Shown here in pieces: positions 26,273 through 32,752 of a stretch of DNA of 50,790 nt. The notes below the pieces were generated by a model that searched no databases, was not told the origin of the DNA, and worked only from the letters and a program-made list of their open reading frames with translations. Source of the stretch: Gammaproteobacteria bacterium (GTDB lineage Bacteria > Pseudomonadota > Gammaproteobacteria > Pseudomonadales > Pseudomonadaceae); the NCBI GenBank assembly GCA_018827205.1, contig JAHJXZ010000167.1, forward strand, positions 1-50,790. The letters run 5' to 3'. Both the position numbers and the translations under genes were made by a program. How positions within the stretch are numbered: the first letter of the stretch is position 1; each line of letters begins with the position of its first letter.

Positions 26273-26664
26273 AAACTCCTCCGGTTATTGTTATTCTCAT
26301 GCACCTTCAAGCTAGCAGCAGGTCACTAGGTCCGACAGATAGACATTGGTATTAGCAGCCTTAAAACACCCCGAAAACCAATGTTTATCTATCAATAACA
26401 GCTAGTTAGCATGAAACCGAACAAAGCTAACGCCGGCCATAGAACGGCATCGCAGCTGCGACCCGCTAAACGCCCTCGAAAAACACCTGTACGGCGACTC
26501 TTAAGCCCGCCTTTATCCAGAGCGCGCAAGCACTTCGCCAACCACCGCAGGCTTGCCTGTTGCGCGCTTACCCTGCTGACATGCTGCAGAGGCAAACAAG
26601 CGGGCAATCCGCCGCGCCAGTAAGTGCCCGGCGCGCGACTCTTCGCGTAAGCCGACATGCCCGC
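26273..26664. promoter_or_regulatory. 392-base non-coding region before the symporter pair, with inverted repeat
   Basis: No gene with a credible start and family signal is present. It should hold the symporter promoter. GATAGACATTGGT (about 26338-26350) and ACCAATGTTTATCTATC (26377-26393) form an imperfect inverted repeat with a 26-base loop and a 4-base bulge, 65-120 bases before the DUF4212 start. This is an operator or leader hairpin candidate. The segment at 26400-26660 is GC-richer with nothing I can assign; an open frame at 26411-26623 is Arg/Pro-rich and has no convincing start. Confidence 0.45.
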
Positions 26665-26970
26665 TCATCGCGCATACCACAGACGAAAGAAGCCAAACGC
26701 CAACAGCAGCCCCACCTGGCCCAGCGCTGTGCACAGGCTGAGAAAGGACTTTACCGAGCGGTTCTGTGCGGCGTTGGCCAGGCCAGTCAAGCTCTCCCAG
26801 AACGCCTCCGGCAACAGCACCAGGCTCATCTGCGCCAGGGGTTGGCCGGTCAGCTGCAGGCCTTTGATCAGGTCAAACTGGCCACAGAACATCAGGCCCA
26901 GCAGCACCATAAAGGCCACCGCCAAACCCAGGGCGAAACAAGCAGAGAACTGCATCAATAAACGCATCAT
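26665..26970 (-). CDS. Small membrane protein next to creD, unknown function
   Basis: 101 residues from the ATG at 26970, with GGAG 6 bases upstream; a longer frame from 27030 would overlap creD. It has an N-terminal helix (about 3-27, FSACFALGLAVAFMVLLGL), a central amphipathic part (LKGLQLTGQPLAQMSLVLLPE-like, about 35-55) and a C-terminal helix (about 76-98). I recognise no family. It follows creD by 56 bases on the same strand and is probably cotranscribed, so it may belong to the CreB regulon. Confidence 0.7.
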   Translation of the reverse strand: MMRLLMQFSACFALGLAVAFMVLLGLMFCGQFDLIKGLQLTGQPLAQMSLVLLPEAFWESLTGLANAAQNRSVKSFLSLCTALGQVGLLLAFGFFRLWYAR

Positions 26971-27026
26971 GTTCAACTCCCAAGCGGGTAAAAAAGCGGC
27001 GCAGGCTTGGCCCGCGCCGCTATTCG

Positions 27027-28385
27027 TCAAAGGTCGCTGGCCTGGCTGGCCAATGGCAGGCGACCGACGCCGTACCAGTCGAGTTTGCGCGTCAGTACCA
27101 TCACCCCTGCGAGCACGCCGAACACCAGTACCGATCCCATCAGCAGGGCGTAGTCTTCGGCCCCGAGCAGGCCGAACAACATGCCGTAAAGCAGCGCCAG
27201 CAAGGCAGCAAAGCCCGCGCCGCGCTGGGCGCTGTGCAACACGTGACTGACGTAGAAACCGATCAGCAGCACGCAGGCGGTCGCAGCAATACCGTAGGCC
27301 AGGGCAAAACTCAGGTGCTCGGACAGCGACAGCAGCAGCAGGTAGAACAGCGCCAGGGACATGCCCACCAGGGCGTACTGCACCGGGTGCACGGCCATGC
27401 GTTTGAGCACTTCAAAAAGGAAGAACACGGCGAAGGTCAGGCCGATAAACAGCAGCGCATATTTTATCGCCCGCTCGGTCTTCAGGTACTGGTCCACCGG
27501 GTCGACAAAACTTACGCCGAAGCTGCGATTGGCCAGCACCGCGCAGTGCTCCTGGCGCACGCAGTCATTCAGGGTTTCTTGCAGGTTGGTGGCGAAGAAA
27601 CTGGTCTGCCACTGCGCCTTGAAGCCCTTGGCCGACACTTCACGGCTGCTCGGCAGGTACTCACCGACAAAGCTTGGATGCGGCCAACTGGAAGTCAGCT
27701 CGACCCGGCTATCACGGCCCACCGGGGTGATGCTCAGCTGCTCGGTGCCCTGCAGTTTCAGGTCGAAGGCAAACTCCAGAGTTTGCCCGCCCTGACTATC
27801 CAACACCGGCAGCGGCGCATGCACACCGGCACCGAAACGCTCCTCGGCGCTGCCTGGAGCGAAGCTCAGGTTGCTGCCGTTGAAGCGCAGCTGCAGGTCA
27901 TTGCTGATACCGCGAATATCGCTGATACCGACCGAGAGAAACGGCCGATCAAACTGATACAGGCCCAGATCATCACCCAATCCCAAACGCGCCGGCAGTT
28001 TGAAGGCACCACTGATCTGGTTGTCGCTGCGGTACAGCAGCGCCTTGTAGATACCGCGTGAACGTTCCTCGGTGCTGACCTGGCCATTGAGCACAAAGCG
28101 TTCCGGCAGGAAATACAGACGCCCGCGGCTGCGTTGCTCCTCCATGTAGCGCTCGCCGGTCTTAGCGTGGGTTTTCCACTGGTTCCACACCTTGGTGTAA
28201 GGCATCACCAGAATCGGCCCAGTGAGCTGCTGGCGGTAGCTGGAACTGCGCGCGATATCCTGCAGCACCTCGGCACGCTGATACTGCCGCTCGTCCACTA
28301 GCCCATCGATCATCGACAACGGGACCAGCAATAACAAAATCAGCAGGGCAATGGCGCCCAGCTTGAAACCCAGAATGCGGCTCAT
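27027..28385 (-). CDS. creD: Inner-membrane protein CreD
   Basis: Inner-membrane protein and main known target of the CreBC two-component system, linked in Pseudomonas to biofilm fitness and beta-lactam response. 452 residues. N-terminal helix about 8-26 (KLGAIALLILLLLVPLSMIDGL), then a large periplasmic domain (about 30-310) with QQLTGPILVMPY and GISDIRGISNDLQL, then about five helices (LFIGLTFAVFFLFEVLKRMAVHPVQYALVGMSLALFYLLLLSLSEH and following). In other pseudomonads creD directly follows creBC; here 4.4 kb of other genes intervene. Upstream are three direct repeats that may bind CreB. Confidence 0.95.
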   Translation of the reverse strand: MSRILGFKLGAIALLILLLLVPLSMIDGLVDERQYQRAEVLQDIARSSSYRQQLTGPILVMPYTKVWNQWKTHAKTGERYMEEQRSRGRLYFLPERFVLNGQVSTEERSRGIYKALLYRSDNQISGAFKLPARLGLGDDLGLYQFDRPFLSVGISDIRGISNDLQLRFNGSNLSFAPGSAEERFGAGVHAPLPVLDSQGGQTLEFAFDLKLQGTEQLSITPVGRDSRVELTSSWPHPSFVGEYLPSSREVSAKGFKAQWQTSFFATNLQETLNDCVRQEHCAVLANRSFGVSFVDPVDQYLKTERAIKYALLFIGLTFAVFFLFEVLKRMAVHPVQYALVGMSLALFYLLLLSLSEHLSFALAYGIAATACVLLIGFYVSHVLHSAQRGAGFAALLALLYGMLFGLLGAEDYALLMGSVLVFGVLAGVMVLTRKLDWYGVGRLPLASQASDL

Positions 28386-28446
28386 GGTGCAACTCTCCGA
28401 TACGGTTTAGGTAGGCAGAGTCTGGGCGGCGCAGGTGGTGGCTTTA

Positions 28447-28473
28447 TGGAGGGCAGATGGAGAGCATGTGGAG
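28447..28473 (-). promoter_or_regulatory. Triple direct repeat before creD, candidate CreB operator
   Basis: On the minus strand CTCCA occurs three times with exactly 6 bases between copies (plus-strand TGGAG at 28447-28451, 28458-28462 and 28469-28473), an 11-bp period. OmpR-family regulators bind such helically phased direct repeats, and the E. coli CreB tag has the same architecture, TTCAC-N6-TTCAC. The repeats lie 62-88 bases before the creD ATG. The pattern is directly seen; CreB binding is inference. Confidence 0.6.
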
Positions 28474-28548
28474 AATGTGCGGCGCAAGCTTGGATTGCGG
28501 CGCGTGGGGCTAAAGCGAGGTGCAGAAGTTTTCTGCCCGCCTATAACG

Positions 28549-28574
28549 AAAAAGGCGCCCTAAGTGGGCGCCTT
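28549..28574 (-). terminator. Rho-independent terminator of the small repeat-peptide gene
   Basis: AAGGCGCCC (28552-28560) pairs with GGGCGCCTT (28566-28574). Read on the minus strand the stem is followed by TTTTTCG. It lies 55 bases after the stop of the 67-residue secreted protein gene. Confidence 0.8.
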
Positions 28575-28628
28575 CAGTCGGTGCAGTAAGGCATAGGCTG
28601 CGCTCGGCGAGTCAATATATTGGGATAC

Positions 28629-28832
28629 TTAAACAGTGCGACTGGCTCCGGTGCGCTCAGCGCCACCTTCTACTACACGGTTAGCCCCCGTACGATCTGC
28701 CCCGCCTTCACTGTAAAGGCGAGCGGTTTTATCAACTTGACCTATATCTTGCGGCAAGACGAAAGCGCTAACGGAAAGGCTAGCAAGCAACAGGCTGGCA
28801 AGAGTGAGACTGGCGATAATTGGCTTTTTCAT
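28629..28832 (-). CDS. Small secreted protein with 13-residue tandem repeat
   Basis: 67 residues with a clear Sec signal peptide (about 1-23, MKKPIIASLTLASLLLASLS then VSA). The mature part of about 44 residues ends in two back-to-back 13-residue units: Glu42-Val54 (EGGADRTGANRVV) and Glu55-Val67 (EGGAERTGASRTV). Short EGG-x-R repeat proteins with signal peptides occur in several pseudomonads but their function is not known. It has its own terminator, which supports a real, separately transcribed gene. No cysteine is present. Confidence 0.75.
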   Translation of the reverse strand: MKKPIIASLTLASLLLASLSVSAFVLPQDIGQVDKTARLYSEGGADRTGANRVVEGGAERTGASRTV

Positions 28833-29137
28833 TTTGGGTTCCGGGGTAGTGGCTAGTGGAGTACGGAGCCCATGTTATCCAGATGTTGGAGAGGCAGAAG
28901 TGGATACGATGCATACCGATAATCAGCTGGATCGATAGCTATAAATATTCATATAAATCATATATTTAAAAAAATATGCCGCTTACACAAACCACTGCAA
29001 GCGGCACGACTCATCCCAATAGACAGTGCCTACACTCGCTGTGCTGGGCAAATCCATTGCGGGTGCCTACTGAAATGTACACAAAACATCTGCCCAGATG
29101 TGCAGCGCTGGAACTCAACATCACATGGAGATACTGC
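28833..29137. other. 305-base intergenic region with AT-rich tract
   Basis: No gene is visible. It lies between the divergent secreted-peptide gene and the OsmC gene, so it should hold both promoters. Bases 28935-28977 are strikingly AT-rich compared with the rest of the window, and are followed by a minus-strand terminator-like hairpin (28968-29005). An open frame starting at 28976 that extends the OsmC gene has no ribosome-binding site and no family similarity. Confidence 0.6.
28968..29005 (-). terminator. Orphan terminator-like hairpin
   Basis: GCCGCTT (28978-28984) pairs with AAGCGGC (28999-29005); read on the minus strand it is followed by ATATTTTTTT. No minus-strand gene ends here: the next gene on that side (osmC) is on the plus strand. 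It could end an antisense or small RNA from the osmC leader. Confidence 0.45.
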
Positions 29138-29608
29138 ATGACTGAATATATTGCCGAAGTAATCTGGCAACGCGGCGAGCAGGACTTTCTCGGCAACCTT
29201 TACAGCCGCAAACATCTGCTGCGTTTTGATGGCGGCCTGGAAGTCGCCGGCTCGTCCTCACCGCATGTGGTGCCACTGCCGATGTCGGATGCAAGCGCTG
29301 TCGATCCTGAGGAGGCCTTTGTCGCCTCACTCGCCAGTTGCCATATGCTGTGGTTTCTCTCCATCGCCGCCAAGCGTCGCTTCTGCGTCGATGACTACCG
29401 TGACAATGCCAGTGGGCTGATGCAGGCGAATGCTGCCGGCAAGCTGTTTATCGCCCAGGTAACCCTGCGCCCTGCGGTCAGCTTCTCTGGCGAACGCCTA
29501 CCCAGCCGCGAACAGATTGAGCAGATGCACCACCAGGCCCATGAAGAGTGCTTTATTGCCAACTCGGTGAAGTCCGAAGTGCGCTGCGAACCACGTTTTA
29601 GCGAGTAA
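29138..29608 (+). CDS. OsmC family peroxiredoxin-like protein
   Basis: 156 residues from the ATG at 29138, with GGAG 7 bases upstream. OsmC/Ohr proteins are cytoplasmic thiol peroxidases that reduce organic hydroperoxides. The two expected cysteines are present: Cys68 in SLASCHMLWF and Cys138 in HHQAHEECFI. VDPEEAFVASLASCHM is a family hallmark. In Ohr and OsmC the second cysteine sits in a CPVS motif; here it is CFIA, so this is a divergent OsmC-like subgroup. It begins a plus-strand run of small genes between creD and creC. Confidence 0.88.
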   Translation: MTEYIAEVIWQRGEQDFLGNLYSRKHLLRFDGGLEVAGSSSPHVVPLPMSDASAVDPEEAFVASLASCHMLWFLSIAAKRRFCVDDYRDNASGLMQANAAGKLFIAQVTLRPAVSFSGERLPSREQIEQMHHQAHEECFIANSVKSEVRCEPRFSE

Positions 29609-29681
29609 CACCACGCAGGCTGCAGCGACTACAACGCGAAAATGCGGTTTAACCATAACGGTTGATGCGAGGGGATAAGGC

Positions 29682-30518
29682 GTGAATCTAACTGCATACG
29701 GCTGCCCCGATGGACAGCCACTGTTCTACTTCCATGGCGTGCCGGGCGCAGCAGTTGAGGCGGCGACGCTGCATCAGGCCGCCTTGGCGCACGGCATCAA
29801 GCTGCTGGTGGTGGAGCGCAATCTGCCGGACGAACTTGAGAGCGCGGCTTATCTGCAGCAACTGGCGCAACAGATCAGTGATCGCGCGGCGGGCCAGCCG
29901 ATTCACCTGCTTGGCTTTTCCATCGGCGCCTGCCTGGCGTTGCGTGTCGCCGCGCTGCTGGGTGAGCGAGTGGCGGAGATCTACCTGTTATCGGCGGCCG
30001 CACCGCTGGAAATCCCCAGTAATAGCGTGGGTATGGGCGCGGGGCGATATACCTTCCTTTGGGCGCAGCATTATCCAAGGCTGTTCCGCGCCTTTGCCTG
30101 GTATCAGGAGCTGTTGGTGAAGATCAGCCCACGCCTATTGCTGAACCTGCTGTTCGCCGGTGCAGGCGGCAAAGACCCAGAACTGCTGCGCCAGGCCGAC
30201 ACCCAGGCATGGCTGGCGGATATTCAGCGCGCGTGTTTCAAACATGGGACTAGCGGCTATATGCGCGACGTAAAACTCTATGTCGAGCCCTGGGCAACGG
30301 AGTTGGACAAGGTCACGGCGGCGGTGAGCTTATGGCATGGCGACGCAGATAACTGGGCGCCCATTGCCATGTCCATTTACCTGCAGGAGCATCTGCGCAA
30401 TGCCAGCGTGGTGATCCGTGGCGCCGGGCAAGCGCATTACTCCTGCATGCTGGAGAATGCCGAAACGCTGATGGCAACGGTGCAACTCAATCTCTCTACA
30501 ACCCGAGTAGCCGAGTAA
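29682..30518 (+). CDS. Alpha/beta hydrolase
   Basis: 278 residues, start taken as GTG at 29682. It begins directly in the fold: YGCPDGQPLFYFHGVPGA gives the HG oxyanion motif (about 18-22). The nucleophile elbow is GFSIGA with Ser80. The likely acid is the Asp in WHGDADNWAP and the base is the His in GAGQAHYSCM. The cap region is about 105-190. The substrate is unknown. It follows osmC by 73 bases and precedes the DUF2834 gene by 50, so cotranscription is plausible. The GTG start is inferred from the alignment of the fold and a purine-rich GAGGGG upstream. Confidence 0.87.
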   Translation: MNLTAYGCPDGQPLFYFHGVPGAAVEAATLHQAALAHGIKLLVVERNLPDELESAAYLQQLAQQISDRAAGQPIHLLGFSIGACLALRVAALLGERVAEIYLLSAAAPLEIPSNSVGMGAGRYTFLWAQHYPRLFRAFAWYQELLVKISPRLLLNLLFAGAGGKDPELLRQADTQAWLADIQRACFKHGTSGYMRDVKLYVEPWATELDKVTAAVSLWHGDADNWAPIAMSIYLQEHLRNASVVIRGAGQAHYSCMLENAETLMATVQLNLSTTRVAE

Positions 30519-30568
30519 TAACGCCCTAGAGCGCGCGCCTCTACTGACAACGCCCCAAGGATGGTCCC

Positions 30569-30892
30569 ATGAAAAAGCTCGCACTTCCGCTGATTACCCT
30601 GCTGGCATTCAGCGCCTACACCCTCTACGTGATGCTGCATGCGGAGCAGTCACTGCTGCAATTTGGCCTGCAGTTGATGTCCAGTCCCGACACCGCCCAG
30701 GTGGTAGTCGACCTGTATATCCTCGCGGCGCTGGCCTGCATCTGGATGTACTGCGATGGCCGCGCACGGGGCAAGTCGCTGATTTACCTGCTGCCGTTCT
30801 TTGCCCTGACAGCGCTGTTTGTCTCTGTCGGGCCACTGCTGTATCTGGTGCTCAAGGCCATGGATACAGGCAGTGCCTCAACGGCAGCCTAA
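30569..30892 (+). CDS. DUF2834 membrane protein
   Basis: 107 residues with three hydrophobic helices (about 4-24, 46-62 and 70-96). Features are YTLYVMLHAEQSLLQF, VVVDLYILAALACIWMYCDGRARGKS and LIYLLPFFALTALFVSVGPLLYLV. The DLY...W...DGR pattern between helices 2 and 3 is characteristic of DUF2834 proteins. Function unknown. It ends before a 10-bp hairpin shared with the convergent DUF3096 gene. Confidence 0.82.
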   Translation: MKKLALPLITLLAFSAYTLYVMLHAEQSLLQFGLQLMSSPDTAQVVVDLYILAALACIWMYCDGRARGKSLIYLLPFFALTALFVSVGPLLYLVLKAMDTGSASTAA

Positions 30893-30900
30893 TGGCGCGG

Positions 30901-30924
30901 AGCAGCCCGGAGAGCCGGGCTGCT
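30901..30924. terminator. 10-bp hairpin between convergent genes
   Basis: AGCAGCCCGG (30901-30910) and CCGGGCTGCT (30915-30924) pair perfectly around an AGAG loop, between the stops of the DUF2834 gene and the DUF3096 gene. There is no T tract, so its termination strength is uncertain. Confidence 0.6.
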
Positions 30925-30930
30925 CGACAC

Positions 30931-31083
30931 CTAAAAGCTCAGATTGAAATTACCGGTGCCGAAGATACCGACCAGACCAATCACGATCAGATAAATCGCC
31001 ACGATATAGTTCAGCAAACGCGGCATCACCAGAATTAGAACACCGGCGATCAGCGAAATCAGTGGTGTAAGGGCAAGGGTCAT
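30931..31083 (-). CDS. DUF3096 small membrane protein
   Basis: 50 residues, starting MTLALTPLISLIAGVLILVM and ending TGNFNLSF. The body is almost wholly hydrophobic with one RLLN turn, giving two membrane helices (about 6-20 and 26-41), and a G-L-V-G-I-F-G motif near the end, as in DUF3096 proteins. It is short enough to be missed by gene finders. The ATG at 31083 is followed by an uninterrupted frame to a TAG at 30931. Function unknown; members of this family are common in Pseudomonas and often stress-linked by context. Confidence 0.78.
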   Translation of the reverse strand: MTLALTPLISLIAGVLILVMPRLLNYIVAIYLIVIGLVGIFGTGNFNLSF

Positions 31084-31205
31084 AATCGTCACCTGAGGGT
31101 TATTGAAGCGCCAGTATGCGCGCCACGCCCAAACCGCACAGCACTATCCAACCGCTGAGCAGTTACCCAACACCTCTTAAACAACCCGTGTATTAAAGGC
31201 TATTT

Positions 31206-31715
31206 ATGTGCAGCGCTAGCTTGCTCACCTCATTACTGCAGTACAAAGCCTGGGCCAACCAGGAACTCTTTGCTGAGTTGCTGCGAATCGATCCGCTCAC
31301 CCAGCACAGCGAGTTGCACGCTGCCCTGCGCATCCTCAACCACATCCACGTGGTCGAGCGGATTTTTGTCGCCAACCTGCAAGGCATTCAGCACGACTAC
31401 AGCGCCACCAATACCCCAGAAACGCCCACGCTGGCAGCGCTGCAGCAGGCAGTGCAGGCGACTGATAGCTGGTATCTGCACTATGCCGCGGGGCTTAGCG
31501 CCGAACAGCTATCCGAGCGCCTGCACTTCAATTTCGTCGATGGCGATCACGGCTGCATGAGCCGTGAAGAAATGCTCGCGCATATCGTCACCCACGGCGG
31601 TTACCACCGAGGTGCGGTGGGCCGGATCATGGCGCAACTGCAACTGGCACCACCGCGGGATATCTACACGCGCTTTCTGCATCAAGATCAGCCGCAGCGC
31701 CGCGAAGCGAGCTAA
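31206..31715 (+). CDS. DinB family protein
   Basis: 169 residues forming a predicted four-helix bundle. The DinB metal-site histidines are recognisable: HIHVVERIF (about 46-54) and AHIVTHGGYHRGAVGRIM (about 125-142). It begins LLTSLLQYKAWANQELF, the family start. DinB-like proteins include thiol-dependent transferases and isomerases; the real substrate is unknown. It is unrelated to the DNA polymerase DinB. Its last bases overlap the end of the convergent frameshifted acetyltransferase gene. Confidence 0.88.
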   Translation: MCSASLLTSLLQYKAWANQELFAELLRIDPLTQHSELHAALRILNHIHVVERIFVANLQGIQHDYSATNTPETPTLAALQQAVQATDSWYLHYAAGLSAEQLSERLHFNFVDGDHGCMSREEMLAHIVTHGGYHRGAVGRIMAQLQLAPPRDIYTRFLHQDQPQRREAS

Positions 31716-32144
31716 GCCGGCGGCTTGGCGATAAAGGCCTGCTTGTCATGGCGATCAAACCCGGCAGTCTCATAGAAGCGCAGGATGGCTGGGTCTTTAC
31801 TGCTGGTCATTAGAGCCCTGGCCCCAGGCAAACGCCTTAGCGTGCGCCAGCAACGCCTGACCGTAGCCACACCCGCGATGCGCGCAATGGGTCACCACGT
31901 TTTCGATCAGGGCAAAGGGTCGGCAGCCACGCGTCAGATTGGCCACCATGTTGATGCTGCAACTGGCCACCAGCTGCGCATCGCGGTACAAGCCAAAACA
32001 GTGATGAGCGGGGTTGGTGATGATCGCCTGCCACACTGCCTCAACTTGGTCGCGCGCAGGCAGCGGCTGATCGTCAGGATGTAAATGCTTATAAAGGGCG
32101 AGCAGCGCATCCAGCTCGCCGCCCCCAACACTGCGGATGTCCAT
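31712..32144 (-). pseudogene. GNAT acetyltransferase disrupted by a frameshift
   Basis: The intact-looking frame from 32144 reads MDIRSVGGGELDALLALYKH and continues through FGLYRDAQLVASCSI, NMVANLTRGCRPFALIENVVTH and the acetyl-CoA motif RGCGYGQALLAHAK, but ends abruptly at 31797 after FAWGQGSNDQQ. The missing C-terminus is present in another frame from about 31811 to 31712: MTSSKDPAILRFYETAGF and following, ending KPPA. The family normally reads W-x-Q-G-C-Y-K-V-M-L-M-T-S-S here, so about 14 bases seem to be deleted near 31810. The truncated 115-residue product would lack the last strands and is probably inactive. A sequencing error cannot be excluded. Confidence 0.8.
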
Positions 32145-32169
32145 CAACCGATCCCTGTTGCGCGCGATC

Positions 32170-32607
32170 TTACTCGCCGCGGATGTACTGTTCCAGCTGT
32201 TGGATCAGGCTAGCCTGTTCGGCAATGGTGTGTTTGACCAGGTCACCAATCGACAGCAGACCGATCAGTTCGCCTTCGGCCAATACGGGTAGGTGGCGCA
32301 AGTGGCGATCGGTCATCAGTTGCATACAGTGCTGCGAGGTGTCGCGCAGCCCTACAGTCAGGACATCTGCTGTCATAATTTCGCTGATCGAAATATCAGA
32401 AGCGGACCGCTCCAACAGCACAATTTTACGTGCGTAGTCACGCTCGCTGACGATGCCGGCCAGGCGGCCTTTGTCATCCAACACCACCAGTGCACCAATG
32501 CCTTTCTCGGCCATCAGCTTGATTGCATCCAGCACCGAAGTACTGGGAGTGACGCTGTACACGGCGGCCTGGGGCTTGGCGCGAAGAATCTCGGCAACTG
32601 TTTTCAT
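32170..32607 (-). CDS. Two-CBS-domain protein
   Basis: 145 residues from the ATG at 32607 (AGGAG 7 bases upstream; an earlier frame start has no such site). CBS1 is about 8-65 (VYSVTPSTSVLDAIKLMAEKGIGALVVLDDKGRLAGIVSERDYARKI), and CBS2 about 75-130 (MTADVLTVGLRDTSQHCMQLMTDRHLRHLPVLAEGELIGLLSIGDLVKH). Such stand-alone CBS pairs bind adenine nucleotides and act as energy or redox sensors; the partner is not evident. It lies between the GNAT pseudogene and creC on the same strand, 145 bases downstream of creC. Confidence 0.93.
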   Translation of the reverse strand: MKTVAEILRAKPQAAVYSVTPSTSVLDAIKLMAEKGIGALVVLDDKGRLAGIVSERDYARKIVLLERSASDISISEIMTADVLTVGLRDTSQHCMQLMTDRHLRHLPVLAEGELIGLLSIGDLVKHTIAEQASLIQQLEQYIRGE

Positions 32608-32752
32608 GCAGCAGCTCCTGCTCTGTTTCTTATTGGCATTGAGGATAGTGCGCAGGAAGGCCATTGCTGGCCATCCCGATGACCTGATCAGAGCACCTGT
32701 GCGGGCTCAGCGCAACCATTGCAAGCCAGCAAGGTCGGTGCCAAGCCACGCT

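Noticed and set aside
26411-26623. 70-codon plus-strand frame before the creD-linked gene
   Set aside because: Arg/Pro-rich, no ribosome-binding site, no family similarity; treated as non-coding.
28976-29137. N-terminal extension of the OsmC protein
   Set aside because: Frame is open but lies in the AT-rich promoter region, lacks a ribosome-binding site, and the OsmC domain begins at the ATG at 29138.
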